Assembly: GCA_010645155.1 (NCBI GenBank) | Contig: JAAGOF010000055.1 | Coordinates: 490,039-554,038 of the forward strand | DNA length: 64,000 bases | Direction: 5' to 3' | Origin: Tigriopus japonicus | Lineage: Eukaryota; Arthropoda; Copepoda; Harpacticoida; Harpacticidae | In this document: piece after piece, positions 11,558 through 24,224 of the stretch | Numbering within the stretch: the stretch's first letter is position 1 | Layout: every line of letters starts with the position of its first letter | The notes under the pieces: model-generated | What the model was told of the DNA's origin: nothing | The model's input: the letters and a program-made list of their open reading frames with translations, nothing else | Database searches by the model: none | Made by a program: the position numbers and the translations under genes

Positions 11558-13035
11558 TTACAACTGGCTGACTCGCTTCTGCAATCGATTGTATCTCTCC
11601 ATAGCACTAATGGATCTAAGAAATCCACCCACACCTGGGGCAGCTCTTTTATAATTCGTGTTGGTCGGCGTGTAACCGTCCTCGTTGTTCTTTATTCCCG
11701 TTCCTCCTATGATTTCGAGCACAGAGCCGTCTTCTATTATTCGATTTGACAGGGCAGACCATGATCTGCCAATAAGAGCATCTAAGTCTGCATCTTGGTC
11801 CAACCAACCTCGTTCAAGACCGCCGATTATGCCGGTCAAGAACATGGCTGAGGCCGAAGTTTCGGTGAAGGTGTCGGAATTAGTGAGAATGTTATGCCAC
11901 AAGCCATTCTCCGAATTGGACCGTGAAACAAGGCCTTGGGCGTGCATTAGGTAAGCATTCAGGAGAATGGGATATTGAGGGTCGTTGGCTAAACCCAGAT
12001 CTTCCATGGCTTGGAGGGTCTCCATCTTTGATACAAAAGCCCATCCATTTCCTGCAAGGCGAAATTTCCCGATCAAAATAGATGATTAGTAGATGAAGAC
12101 TACATTTCTATGGAAGTCTTGGGCAAATACTTGCCACGGGCCCATTTACAGCAGGATAAGTGATCCGTGTAGTCGTTATAGCCGTGAAAATACAGTTGTT
12201 CGTCCTGATCGAACAAGTACTCATGAAATTGAAGCAATTGTCGAGCCGAAGTCAAAACATGAGACACGTTTCCAGTTACGAGACTCAACGAGGTTGCCAG
12301 GGACGTTCCCATGCTCATGTCATCCACCCACAAAGCCTATTTCAAAATTAGCAAAACACTAACCAGTATAAATAAAAAAGGTCACGAGTACCTCATGATT
12401 TTAATGATTACCTTCCCGTGAAGTTCAAAGAAACCCTCATCGAACCAAGAAATTGGTCGACTGATGGTGCCATCCTCCAAGTGATACGGATAACCGTAGA
12501 TGTACTTCTCCACTACTTCTTGGATCAAGAACAAGTCATTGTTTGGTGAGAAGGAAGACTCGTCCTGAGCCAAAAGAAGTCGATCCGCATAAGCAATCGG
12601 AAATAGCCCAATCACATCGCCAATAGATGTGAGCCAAGGAAATAGGTTCGATGTTCCATTAAAATCCAAAGACACATTGTGTAAGATCATGTAGCCCAAT
12701 TGGCCTTCTTCATTCTGATGGAGTCAATGAAGAAGATTCAGTGTTCAGAGATAGGGAAGGGATTGCTTTTAAGACTAACTTACTTGGAAATGATTGAGGT
12801 GCTCGTGCAACCGTGGTTCCAACTGAAGATCATTTGCAAAAAGGGATTCCAATTGCCAAAGCCCTCGGAGGATGTGACCTCCTTCATATGACCAAGAGCC
12901 AAAATTCAAATATGAGAAGTTACCAAAGGCTTCCAAGATCTTTGGGACAACTTTCTGAGCTGCTTCCAAAGGTGTCGTCGTCTCGGAAAAGCTGGGCACC
13001 ACGATCAAGAACAGCAACCCGAACCAACGAATCAT
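11558..13035 (-). CDS. Secreted GH105/GH88-type unsaturated-uronyl hydrolase
   Basis: Four exons join in phase: 12784-13035, 12412-12714, 12135-12336 and 11558-12051, giving 416 residues. The start at 13035 gives a compact signal peptide (MIRWFGLLFLIVVPSFS); an in-frame ATG at 13080 would add 15 residues. Hallmarks of the glycosidase family 88/105 six-hairpin barrel follow: LWVDDMSMGTSLA carrying the expected catalytic Asp, WARGNGWAFVSKMETL, NGLWHNILTNSDTFTETSAS and a Gly-rich VEIIGGTGI-like strand near the end. These enzymes hydrate the 4,5-unsaturated uronic residue that polysaccharide lyases leave on pectin, ulvan or similar acidic glycans. The leader implies secretion, perhaps into the gut. 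The intron between exons 3 and 4 has a GC donor (GCAAGT) forced by the WARGNGW motif. GH105 is chiefly bacterial and fungal, so this animal copy is of interest for origin. The exact substrate is unknown. Confidence 0.85.
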
Positions 13036-13132
13036 CGTGAAGATAGTGATTGATTTATAATATGATGTAAACATACTCATTGTATTTACATTGTAAACAA
13101 ATTTCAAGCGATAACAGGATACGATCCTCCTC

Positions 13133-14301
13133 TCAAGCGGCTTCGATCAATCGTAAACTCTCAATCCAAAGCCTATCTTGGTCAGCTTCCACCAATGCCC
13201 TCGAATGAGGCCTCTGTTCTCGACAATCGACGAAATATGAACCACTCCGATCGATTATGGAATCCTCGAGGACACAAAACAGCGTAGTTTCCGCCCCTTG
13301 TGCTGGACTTTTGATAATCCATCGTGCCAGAGGCGAGATACATCTCAGACAAAACGACGATTCCAAGTGTTTGATCAAATTCGTGTCCACGATCCCGGGA
13401 TGCACACAAAATACACTGATTCCGGATCCTTGAAGAAAGAAAAATGTCGTTTGCTTCATACCATTCATCTGGATGACCTATCCAAATATCAAAATACCTT
13501 CCAAATTGCGGGCCAACTTCTTGGCATGCAGCACGTTGGCCAATTTGGATTGAGCATATGCTTGAAGACTGTTGTAATGGGTCCGTTCCCAATTGAGATC
13601 CTCCCAATGCATCGATCCCCAAGTATGGGCCACGCTGGATAAAATGATGATCCGGGGTTGGTGTCCCATTTGGGCAGATTCATGCAATAGCGGCATCAGC
13701 ATCTCGGTCAAGAGAAAGTGACCCAAATAATTGGCCATAAACTGAAGGTCAAACCCGTCTTCGGTTTTATTAGACGAAGTCATCATTACACCTTGTGAGA
13801 AATAAGTTGATAAAATTGAATTGTTCTGATATTGATAATGATACTTTGTTCACCTGCGTTATTGATGAGCACGTCGACTATCTGTTCAGATCGCAGAATT
13901 TCCAAGGCACAAGATCTAATGGAAGTCAATGATGCCAGATCGATTTTCTTGACCTCTATAGGTAGTCCGAAAGGTTGAAATTCTTCCACTACTTTACTTG
14001 CTTTGGTCAAGTCACGGCAAAGCATTATGATTCGGGCACCTCGACCAACGAGATCACGCACAACCTCTTTTCCTATCCCTCCATTTCCACCCGTAATAAT
14101 CACAACCTAAGGGTGTGTCATGAACATACAAATGGCAATCCAAAGAAAAAAACCCTTAACTGTATAACGTACCTTACCCTCCAGTTTCTTTTTGTTAGTA
14201 GATCCTAATGTTGGTCCTTGACACCAAACTCGAAACATCCACAAACTTGCCATCAAACAAATGAGTAGGAGCACAATGGCCAGAATCCATATTGGACTCA
14301 T
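13133..14301 (-). CDS. Short-chain dehydrogenase, retinol dehydrogenase 11-14-like
   Basis: Four exons: 14173-14301, 13854-14106, 13498-13791 and 13133-13428, giving 323 residues, the usual length for RDH11-14. An N-terminal membrane anchor (PIWILAIVLLLICLMASLWM) precedes the Rossmann fold: TGGNGGIG for NADP(H) binding, then NNAG, IIILSSVAHTW with the catalytic Ser, and YAQSK with the catalytic Tyr and Lys. VHPGIVDTNL follows, as in RDH relatives. Likely activity is NADP(H)-dependent reduction or oxidation of retinoids or lipid aldehydes/ketones at the ER membrane; substrate cannot be told. All splice phases agree. It ends about 100 bp upstream of the start of the glycosidase gene on the same strand. 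Confidence 0.92.
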
Positions 14302-14710
14302 AGTTGGGGAAGTTTAGCAACTCCGGAATGAACTGACACATTCGGTCTCGACTGTGTCCGACGTCTCAAATGTCAGGGATTTGGGATTTTGTCACTATGC
14401 CGTAATCCTTCCGAGACGATCTCGGTCAGCTTCCTAGTTACTATTTCAGAGAGTAGAAGCGAATTGTATGCTTTATGTGGAAGCCACGGAAGTGCATGTT
14501 GCATCTATTTGCCGGGTTTTCTCAGGACATTAAGAATCATAACCCGTGATCAAGTACGAGCGAATATTCGTCAACTTGGCAAATACATTTCAACTCGATT
14601 ACCATGTTGAGTTAAAACAAACCATATAAGCTGTATTCTGTCGTTACATAATTCTGACATGTTTCACAATGTTATCCTCGTATTTGATTTTGAGTTTGAT
14701 AATTTGATTA
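14302..14710. other. Intergenic, nothing recognised
   Basis: About 400 bp between the retinol-dehydrogenase-like start and the zinc-finger gene stop. It probably combines the promoter of the former and the 3' UTR of the latter. No motif stands out. Confidence 0.4.
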
Positions 14711-16366
14711 CTATAAGTTATCATCAGAGTCGGATTCCGATTTCAGGTGTTCCAAGGCAATAAATTTACACGGGACGCCCTGAAGTGCCTCATCTTCATT
14801 TTTTGAGTTGGAATCATTTTGTACATGATGAATGATTCCCTCGGGCATGACCTCGGGTTGAATCACAGTTTTGGCGTTCACTTGGCTATCCAAGTAGGCA
14901 TTCCGATAATGGGTGGCATACTCGATCAAAGATTCGTGCGATTGCTTCAACTGTATTTGATCGGGAAAAGATAACGATTTAGAATAACCCCATAAGCAAG
15001 GCAACAAAAGGCCATTCATCTTACCATTTTTATCTCGTCTTTGTAACGTTGGCATACTTTCTCTACGACGTCTTGGATGGTTTGATCAATGTGGCAAAGA
15101 TCCCACTTTTCATAGCATTTTAAAACGGCCTCTTGAATCAGCTCATCACCAAAAGCTTCTCCTTCATCCTTGGAAGTCGGAATCCTTGGAGGAGACGGAG
15201 TCCTTTTAAAGATCGGGTTGGCACGCGGACGCTTCATTTCGCCAACCTTTACCAAGTCAAAGGCCCCATCTTCGTGCATTTGCACCACGATTCCATCGTC
15301 GACAGCTCCTAGCACTAATCTTTCTGGATTGGGGACCTTGAGCGAGTCCAGATTCTTCTCTCTACTCGGTGCTCTTTTTAACCTGGTCACTTCACCGTTG
15401 CCTAAGAGGCAAAATATGATAATAAAAAATAAATTAATATAAGTTACGCAAACAAAAGTCAAGGGACTCATCATCAATCTTAAAGTCTGAAAGAATCATT
15501 ACCTTTGTGGCAATCGAGGATGTGCTCGGAAATCTTGGTGGCTTTCACAGCACCGTAAGCGCAGATGGAGCATCGGAAAGGATAGTATTGCTCATGGATG
15601 ACGCGGTAATGGGTTCGCATTTGATCTCGACGAACTGTAGTGTAGTTACATTGGTCGCAATTGAACGAGTCAAACAGATGCTTTTCATGGATGCTCCGCA
15701 CATGCCGATTGCGGGCATGCTGGTAATTGAAACCAAATCCACAATACGGACATTTGAAGATCTAATTGAAATGATTTTCTTTTCAGTTCCCAAGGAAAAA
15801 TCTCTTTTGGGTAAGTTACTAAACAGAATTTTACTGCGTACCTTACTATCAGGGTTTTGGTTTAGTTGACCAGCGTCCACCTTTCCATTGCGATGTTTGT
15901 TAGGTTTGGGGTTCTCTTTAGCCGTGTCCTTGACCCTTATTTTTGGGTCAGATGGCTTCTTCTAAAACAATGCCCAGGAACTCGTTCGCAAATACAAATG
16001 GCAACAAGATGTATTTTGCCAAGACAAAATTACACTTCAGAGTCAAATTACGGAAACTTTTTCCATTCACATTTACTTTGAGCATTTCGTACCGGTCAAA
16101 TCAAATTCATGGTCTAGTTTTAAGTAATTGTAATCGTTCAACAATAGGTTAACACCTAATTTGAGTTTAGAAAATCAATACTAAACTGATATTAATGTAT
16201 CAAATTCGTCATATAATTGAACGAGTCCCTGGATGTAGGAGCAATCCTCAGGTAAGATCGACGGTCCAATTGAGCAAGGAGGAAAATGGACGGTCGGAAC
16301 CGAATCTGACCCCGAGGGTGTGGGGGTCCAAGAGATCTTCAGAGAAATGGGCGGGGATGCCTCCAT
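14711..16366 (-). CDS. C2H2 zinc-finger protein (three fingers)
   Basis: Exons 16187-16366 (tentative first exon), 15842-15961, 15503-15761, 15025-15401 and 14711-14950 join in phase to 391 residues. The middle exon encodes three C2H2 fingers: FKCPYCGFGFNYQHARNRH, FNCDQCNYTTVRRDQMRTHY and FRCSICAYGAVKATKISEH followed by ILDCH. The region before the fingers is Lys/Pro-rich. The C-terminal half has no known domain but has a predicted helix (IQDVVEKVCQRYKDEIKM) and an acidic SESDSDDNL end. The fingers suggest nucleic-acid binding in the nucleus; no target can be named. The first exon is weak: its donor GTTTAG is poor, although the 60-codon exon starting MEASPPISLKI is in phase. The other exons are secure. 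Confidence 0.75.
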
Positions 16367-17834
16367 TCCAAGATGCCACTTTCCCTTAATCCAATGAAAA
16401 GTGAGGAACGAATAAGAAATGTATGACGTTGATAACAACACGGTGAACCGACAACCGTCAACACACGTGGTCAATTGCTGATGAACGGCTCACGAACCGG
16501 TTTTCTACAACTTCAATAGACAAATGACTCAAGACAGGGTGATCAAACGCGTCTGAGTTAAGAGAAATATGTTTCGGCGGTGTGAAAAAGTTCAAGTGAT
16601 AAAACGCAATGTTTTTGGAGGAATTCAATGATATACGCGATGCAACACATTTACTTCAGTCAAATTTGGCTCAAACCAGGATCCCTTTCAAAATTCTGAC
16701 TAGAAGAGTTAGGATTAAAAAGTTTTTCAGCAAAACTTTATAGAATAAAACTTTTTGCCTGTTTTGTCCCGAAAACATTTTTTTGTGTTTTCAACTAATT
16801 ATCTATCAGTATAAAACGGAAAAAACTTTTTTGGCGTTTGGCAGACCCATTTTTTTTTTAATTAAACCCGACCTTAAGAAAGTTCAAGTCTTTTTTGGGT
16901 GAAAGAGCAGGCCCAAAAAAGTTACCTCAAAAATCGAGATCCAACATTTTGCCGACTTAAAAACAGACCAAATGAATTGGCATATTAAGCAATAAGTTGA
17001 GAAGATTTTTTTACAGATTTCTTGATACTTAAAATACTATTTTTTGCCAGATTTGTCTGCATCTCGCCATTTTCTTTAGGATTGCCATTTCATTTTAGCT
17101 GTTTATAGTGATTTAATTAGTAGCTAAAAGAAATGCGCCAGCGTCTAAAGTTCATATCATTGCTTTTTTTAAATGATTGTCCAAGAAAGGCTTTATTTTT
17201 TCACTATTGCAACATGTTTTACAACTTCCATATTAAACAATTAAAATCAATATTGCTTTATCATGGTATGGTGTCCATTTTCTGCTCTCCTCTGTCAAGT
17301 TAAAAATCCTAAGAAAAATGTTTTTTTTTTTGTGGAAACAGGAAACTGTCATGCTTTGTTGTTTGCTATGGAGACGTTTTTGTAGCATGTCTTACACAGT
17401 TAAATTTTGTAAATTGTCATGTTTGTAAAATAACCGTTAAAACACTGCAGCCTTCCTGATTCCATGCCTTTCTTTGGTGTATTAGGTTTTCAAAATAAAG
17501 TTTATCAGTGCAACTGCGCGATACACAAATGCTTATTTTTCAGATATTCTCTATTTTTTAGAATGCGGGGAAAATTTATTTTTGAGTAAATGATGTTTTG
17601 CGACTGGTTTTTGCACTCGTTTAGTATTGAAATTTCCAGGCTTGGAGTGTTTTTTCGGCTAAGTTTGCTTATCTACTTTTTTCATGTATCTTATTTCCAA
17701 CATATTTCCACCATTTTATTTGCATCTTTTCGACAATCCTAGCTGGACATTCGGACATTGCGCACCCACTGGAAGCCAAATAAAGACGTCTTGGTTTTCT
17801 TTTCGTTATAAGGGCTTTATCCTCGGAACGACCC
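16367..17834. other. AT-rich gene-free stretch
   Basis: About 1.5 kb rich in T and A homopolymers, with recurring TTTTTTGG-like strings. No ORF with family resemblance. It may hold decayed repeats, but no element boundary could be defined. Confidence 0.45.
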
Positions 17835-19804
17835 TTATGCCAGTCGCCTTGTCAAGGCCACAAAGATTGTTCCAAGTAATGTCATCACCATCCTGGTTGT
17901 GTTTAGATATGACGTTGGGGAGCCTGTATTGCAGGCATTGTCCAGACAACACGATAAGCATTGAAAATTGGGCTGAGACATGTCACATTGGGCATTTTGG
18001 TTCTCAGCGGGAGACTTGGCCAAGAAGCAAGGTGCCAGAGCACATTTTTTGGTAACTGTCATGTTCACTTGAGAACCTGAAAGAGAACAACACTGGAGTG
18101 TTACTTGTAATCAACTTACAATCATTAATGCTCTTGCCCAATGGATAGGACCAAGGTGACTATCCTGGTCTTAAGCATGTTAATGATGCCAAAAGGGAAG
18201 AATCAATTAGCTAAAAAGCATAAATCTTGTTCCCCCTTGATCACTGTCTAGGTTAATGAGCGTTTATGGATATATCTTCACCTAATTGTAAAATATAATA
18301 CTATCGACAGTTGCGAGTCACACGCTTCACGCCATGTTCATTGATGTTCCAAATTTTGTGATCAGAAACATTGTTCGTACATTGAACCCAACAAAGGGAT
18401 TCATCAAGCAAGGTCAATCCAACGAAGTGTGAACAACCTTCAGATCATCCTTTCAAAGGTAATCAGATCAAATGGTGGATGCACGTCGGACATAATCTGA
18501 TTTTCCTTATTCCCACGAAAGGGTTTCTTGACCAATCCAAATGAATAATGCACATTTCTGTCTAAAAACAATCAAATACAGTGTCTTTTGGCCAAGGAGG
18601 TAAAGAACAAACAAAACCTTTCATACATTGATAGAAGATTCAGGTTATCAATTCTCAGAACTGAATGTGGCAAGTGGTTGCATTGATTTACTTCTTGTTG
18701 CTATAAGAAATTGACCAGATCAAAGCTTCAATCAGTAAGTAATTTTACCTGAGCTATTTTATTAAAGAACTAACCCCCTGATGATCCTGAGATTACGCAA
18801 TAAGGAATCCTTTAGAATCACAGGTAACGCCTTTTTGTGTCTAATTTTCATTAAGAAGGTTTCGAAAAACTAGCCAATATCTTTCATTTCGTCTTCCTTG
18901 GGTGGATGAACCGTGTGCACCCAAAAATCCTAGCAAAGAATTCTATGATCCATGGCAAGAAGCATCACGGAATCAAATGGGTTGGACTGAAGCCGTACTT
19001 TCTCTATTTGGCAAGGGAAGAGCCTAAGCATTAGCTATCTTGGATCCCAATCACAAGTTCCATCCGTTGGCACCGAAATCTCGTGAATTCTCTTTTGGCC
19101 TTTCTCCAATGACAAAGTGAACAAAAGCCAGGGTAAAATGTGGAGAATGTAGTGCCTCCCACCAATGGACCAAACCATGACTGGTTTGGCAGGCACGGTT
19201 CTTTGTGTTTTTACGTTCAGACGTGCCAATGAAAAGCCTGCATATCAGTCATCGTTCATGATGTTGAAAATGAACCCTCGTCACGGAGGTGAAGCTTTAC
19301 TGGATTGTACCAAGACTTGTCGCTCGCTAGCTCTATTTGAGATCCAGAGATTTGATTGAGCCTTCCTGAATCAAAGTGATTACATCGAACGTGTGTATTC
19401 TATCTCCTGTCATTAACTACTAGTAATCTGGGACTCAACACTTCTTACTGGATTTAGAAATACTGGTGAGACATCGATCATAGGCTTGGTCCGAGGGACA
19501 AGGCTGTAGATATTTCATTTTTCGGCATTCCTCCAAACTCGAGGATTTGCATTGGAAGCACATGAGAGTATTGTCTTCGACAAGCGATGTTGAATCCACA
19601 GTATTCCGCGATAAATCCTGACCAGAGACCGGGGAAAGCATCCCTGAAATGGAGCAAAGGTTCGTGGAAAAATCTTGGCGGAAGACCGTCTCTCAAACAT
19701 AATTATCATAGACCTTTGGAAAGGAGCAAAGAAGCCAAGGAAAGAAAGGAAAATGGTCGTCCTTTCTCCGACTGCCTTCTCAACTTCTTCGATCCCTCCA
19801 CCAT
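17835..19804 (-). CDS. Ly6/uPAR (three-finger) secreted or GPI-anchored protein
   Basis: Three exons join in phase: 19714-19804, 19440-19643 and 17835-18076, giving 178 residues. The first exon starts at an ATG (MVEGSKKLRRQSEKGRPF), followed by a short hydrophobic core (SFLSLASLLL) that can act as a signal peptide. The second begins the three-finger fold with TLMCFQCKSSSLEECRK. The third supplies the remaining cysteines and the family's closing CLSCCLDNACN motif, then a hydrophobic tail (MVMTLLGTIFVAL) followed by RRLA, suggesting GPI anchoring. Invertebrate Ly6 proteins often modulate channels, receptors or septate junctions; no specific partner is inferable. The 1.36-kb second intron (18077-19439) holds nothing else I recognise. 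The signal-peptide exon is the least certain part. Confidence 0.75.
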
Positions 19805-22800
19805 CACATCACGTCTACTCGGTTTGTATGGATAAAGTAAGCCCTGGCCTCGTCATCAACCAACATTTTCCTCTCTCTGGCATTCAGGAAAGTTAGCCTC
19901 GACCAGAAGGAGGAAGAGTTGTTGATCTCGGCAGTTCCCATTTTTGTCTTCCCACCCAGAAAAACTTGGCCTGAAGTCTTGAGCGAAGGGCCCCTGGCTA
20001 ATTAAAACTCGTTCCAACCGGATTAGCGAGGACCTGACTTGATCTCGAAAAAGAAAAGCTGATTGTCCGACAATGACATTAACCAAGCGTGAAGATTCCT
20101 ACAGGCATGGGTTTCTGATGTGTATTTTTAATAAAACAGGGTTCTTTGAAATTATTTTCGATAGGCAATTTCAAGTCCGGTATCAGAATGGTTCTCCGTC
20201 TGTGGGTGTGGATTAACGTCTAAAAGTTTCCTTGAACAAGGTCAGGGAGGAGAATCGAACCTGGGACCTCTCTCACTATAGGAAACTGCGCTAACCACGA
20301 CACCACGTCTCCTCCCGTTTATGTTATATTTTCATTTCTTCTTTTTTTTCTTTTGCTTGCCGGTGGTCTTTCTAGCTACTAAACCCCGGAAATTTGACCA
20401 AATTTAAGACGTTGCGTCTTGCTCACATCAAAACGTCTTCCTCCATCTCTGCTGCAAGACTGAGAAAAACGTAAAAGAAATGACTGAGTCTCCTTTCTAT
20501 TAGGTAATGTTTCTTAAGCTGTCCTTGTTTTTTGCCGAAAAGATCAGAAATCAAGCTGGAATGACCAGGTTCAACTTTCAAAATACTCCCAAGGAGAGAA
20601 TAACGAGGATGTTTTGCAACCCATATCAAAGAAATATCGAGAGAGAATCGCCTGACGTTGTAGTTACCCTCCAGGTTAAAGATGATACTGATGATGAACA
20701 ACTTCATCTCCAACGTCATCTTGGGAAAATTGAAGCGACCGTTCTCAATCTTGTTCCAATATCTTCCTTGTTATCCTCATATTGACGATAGTACTATTGG
20801 ATCTTTGCACGTATTTCCCACGGGTCTTTCTGATCTCGTGCGTCATCTCCCTTTGTGTAAAACACGGGATTAAGAGATGGATTCCAAAAGAACGACGAAG
20901 CTCAGCCAGGATATTACAGATTGTTAAACAACTTCATGTCGCACTTCTCGCCAATCAACGACTGGAACAATTCTACTTCTCGAACCCAGCCACTTCTTCG
21001 TCATCTTGTTCCTCCTCTTTCTCCTCCTTTTCGTTCCTTTCTCAGGCTGGTTCTTCTTCTTTTGGTTCGCTTTACCGAGGAACAAGTGGGAGCATGGAAC
21101 GAGCATCAGCGCTCATTCGACCAAAGGACACTCGAGAGAAAGACTGGCCTTGATAAGGCCCAAGTTTGCGGTGTCATCTTGCTAGATCTCTCCTTCTTCT
21201 TCTGACTTGTCAGCTGTTTCAAATCGGTTCTATGGGTTTTTGGTATTTTTGGCGTGTTGATTTTTAGCCATTATTTTTGATCATGATGTGGCTGCACTTC
21301 ATTTGGGGTCAAGAATGGTAAACTTTTCAAAACTAAACTACATAGGTTTCGAGTTTGCCGCAAGTTATATTAGAGCTTTTGCCTGAGGGTGATTATTGGT
21401 CCATAACCTGGTATGGTGTCGAGCGCATTTATTCCAGTGAGAGAAAGCAGAGTAGGAACAGATTTGAGATCCCAGCTTAATGCCGCCTTCAGGCAAGCAG
21501 TTCAGTGCGCTCCTAGGGATAAGGCGCATAATACTCCCCAACACCAAGGCATACACACGAGTTAGACGAGGTATTAATTCATGAATAAATCAATGTTCAG
21601 GCTTCCATCCGTGGCCCTTGCCACCCATTATTACCATTTGAGTCCAAAGCAGGACCCCACTTGAGAGAGATATCGCTCTTTCTTTTCGGAGAATCTCGAC
21701 AAAAGCATGCAGCTGAGAGGAGATAGAATGGAAGAGTTTTACGTTTTGGATGGTCTCTGACTAAGATCACGCCATACAAGGACGCAGAAAAACTGAATCT
21801 TCATAACTTTGAGATCATTGGGAGCTTGATGTGGCTAAAATACAAATGGAACACTATATACATACACACACAATATTTTGTCCGGTTCCTTTTGTGAAAA
21901 GACTTTGACGCTTTCAACGCTAAAAAGACACAAATTCCAAATGTCTATGTTCCGACAGACTATTTCTCTGTAGACATTTGCTCGATAAAGAACATCCGGC
22001 AGTTACGAGAGAAAATGTGTTATAAATCATTGTTCTGAGAGAAGGCCGAGCCCACACTAGGGAAAAAGTTTTTGTTGGCTTGCAACATTAGAAGTACGCT
22101 TTTTGTGTCCACGGTCCATACATTTTGGACCACCCTTTATTCCTAGAAACCAGCATTCTATGTGACAAAAAATATCCAATTACATCAAACTTGGTATACG
22201 GCAGACTTCTAGGTTAACACTTTTTTGCCAAATCCCTCACTGTAACCATCTTTCAGCTGGGCTTTAAGATAATCAACCTATACATGGTATTATAATACTC
22301 AACTAGTGCCTAAACTGTTCTTTTGAACAAAACATTATTATTAGAGGGTGGGGAAAAAGATTAAAAAAATCAGAAAAAGGGTTTGTGGTAAAGCTGTGGA
22401 TGAAAACAGTCATTTAAAATTCGAAATGGACAAAAAGTGTTTTAATGCTTAAAAATATGCGAAAAAAGAGCACACAATAAAAGCTTGGACATTGATATTC
22501 TTCCAAATTTGTCATTTTTGGGGGCTAGAAATATTTAGTCTGTTTTTAGGTCCAAAACATTTTACCATAATGAATAACCAAAATTTTGTATTTCAGCCGG
22601 CCAAAAAAACATTTAGAATCTTGTTTTTCATCGTCCAAAACATGATCCGAAAAAAACTTGCGTAATACCATCAGTTACCCATAATGTCGAGGTCTACTTA
22701 GCAAATATCACAGAGGGGTACTTTATCAAGTTCTTGGTTAAAGAAAGAGAAAGAGAGAAAGAGAGTAAAGCTTACATAAAACTTTCCACGTCTCTGTGGA

Positions 22801-24224
22801 TTTACCAACTCTGAATGTTCCAACATCATCATCAGTAATGATGAGATGGAACCACTCAAACCCGACTGCCAAACAATGTGTGGAGCTAGTTGTAAATATT
22901 GACATTGCCAGTGCTCCAAAACGAATAACTTTAGAATGCATAAAGACAATAAATTGCTTTGGAATATATTATGCGCAACATCTTTTAGAAGGATTAAGGC
23001 GCGTATCTAGAGGGTCATCCGCACTTAGTGCCCCATGCCAAACAAAGAACTACTCGAAACATACTAATTGCATACTAATATTAAAGAAATATTATTTAAA
23101 GAAAACACCTTTTGGTCTACTCGTAGCAACTCTTGGCGATATTGATCTACTTGTTTCGAAACTATGATTTTCTATCCAGTGATAACTCTCCCACTCAAAA
23201 TCATCCTAGCTTTGGCCGCACCCCATAGAGCCTAAAAATAGTGACTGAATTGCTTGGACGAAGAAAACAAAGTTTTTGGCAAACCCCTCTACTTTTCCTA
23301 TTATTTTTACCAAAAAGTCACTTCTTGTTTGTTTTCTGTCTCTGGGATTTTGTTTTGCAGTGAATTACTACTAAAATCTAGGGGACCTGAATGGAACTAC
23401 TTAAATTGATTTTCTTCATTGTGCTCAGAAATCCTTGAAAGAAGTGGACGTTAACTTTTCTCATGAGTGAACTTTTTTACACTTGATTATTAAAAACTCA
23501 ACTTAACAAAAGGATCAAAGTTTTCAAGCTGGTTCGTTATTGGTTTTCAGGGTGGAAGGAAGCTCCGTTTTATATTTAGATCTGCGACTTAGATCTCGGT
23601 GAAATCTTGCTGAAAGCCCATTTCTTGTTCGTGCTTTCTTGCACTGCCACAAGAAAGGGATCTTAAGAACCCATGACATTGTTATTCAAGCGTATAACCG
23701 GGTTCCTCTTGTCTTCTTTTGCACCGAATTCAGAGCGTTCGTTTAAAGTGAAATGTGACTCCACTAATAGTCGTCGCTCTCAGATAATGTGTGCATGAAT
23801 GTGGAATATCTCTGTTTGGAGGACAAGGTATTGTGTTATTTTTTGTACATGTTACTATTGTGTGATTCTTTTTCGTTTTACCTTACTTTATGAAGTGAGA
23901 GATCGATGAGGATATCCCTTCCCGACTATTGGTTTCTTTCCATTCAGTTAAAGTAGGAAAAATGGTGGACCAAGGACAGATCTTGAAAGGGAACTTGATA
24001 CATTTCCACGGTGGTTACCATTTCTTTATGAAAGTATTTGCTCAACTTATGAATATCTATCTAACAAACAATCTAACATTACTTTAAAATTTCAAATTGC
24101 ATCAAATCATGCCATAGTATGCTCCAGTTGTGTTGGAATAATTGCCAAGAATCATATCATAGACCGTTAAAGTTCAAAATTGTAGTTCCAGTGAGCACTA
24201 AAGCAACCAGTGTATGTAAATATA
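19805..24224. other. Gene-poor region, repeats likely
   Basis: Apart from the tRNA-like segment near 20250-20317, I see no feature. There are many short ORFs, none with domain resemblance or consistent splicing. The 22000-23200 part is AT-rich. Confidence 0.4.
20251..20317 (-). repeat. tRNA-like segment, candidate SINE head
   Basis: On the minus strand the stretch has a good Pol III A box (TGGTTAGCGCAG, 20286-20297) and B box (GGTTCGATTCT, 20251-20261) at tRNA-like spacing, plus terminal GGGAGGA and TCCTCCC that could pair. The T-arm and anticodon arm do not fold well and the loop lacks the usual U before the anticodon. I therefore read it as a tRNA-derived SINE head or decayed tRNA rather than a working tRNA gene. 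The body would run toward lower coordinates, to about 20100. Confidence 0.5.

Noticed and set aside
19515..19896. Overlapping ORFs around the Ly6 exons
   Set aside because: Out of frame with the cysteine pattern; shadows of the Ly6 exons.
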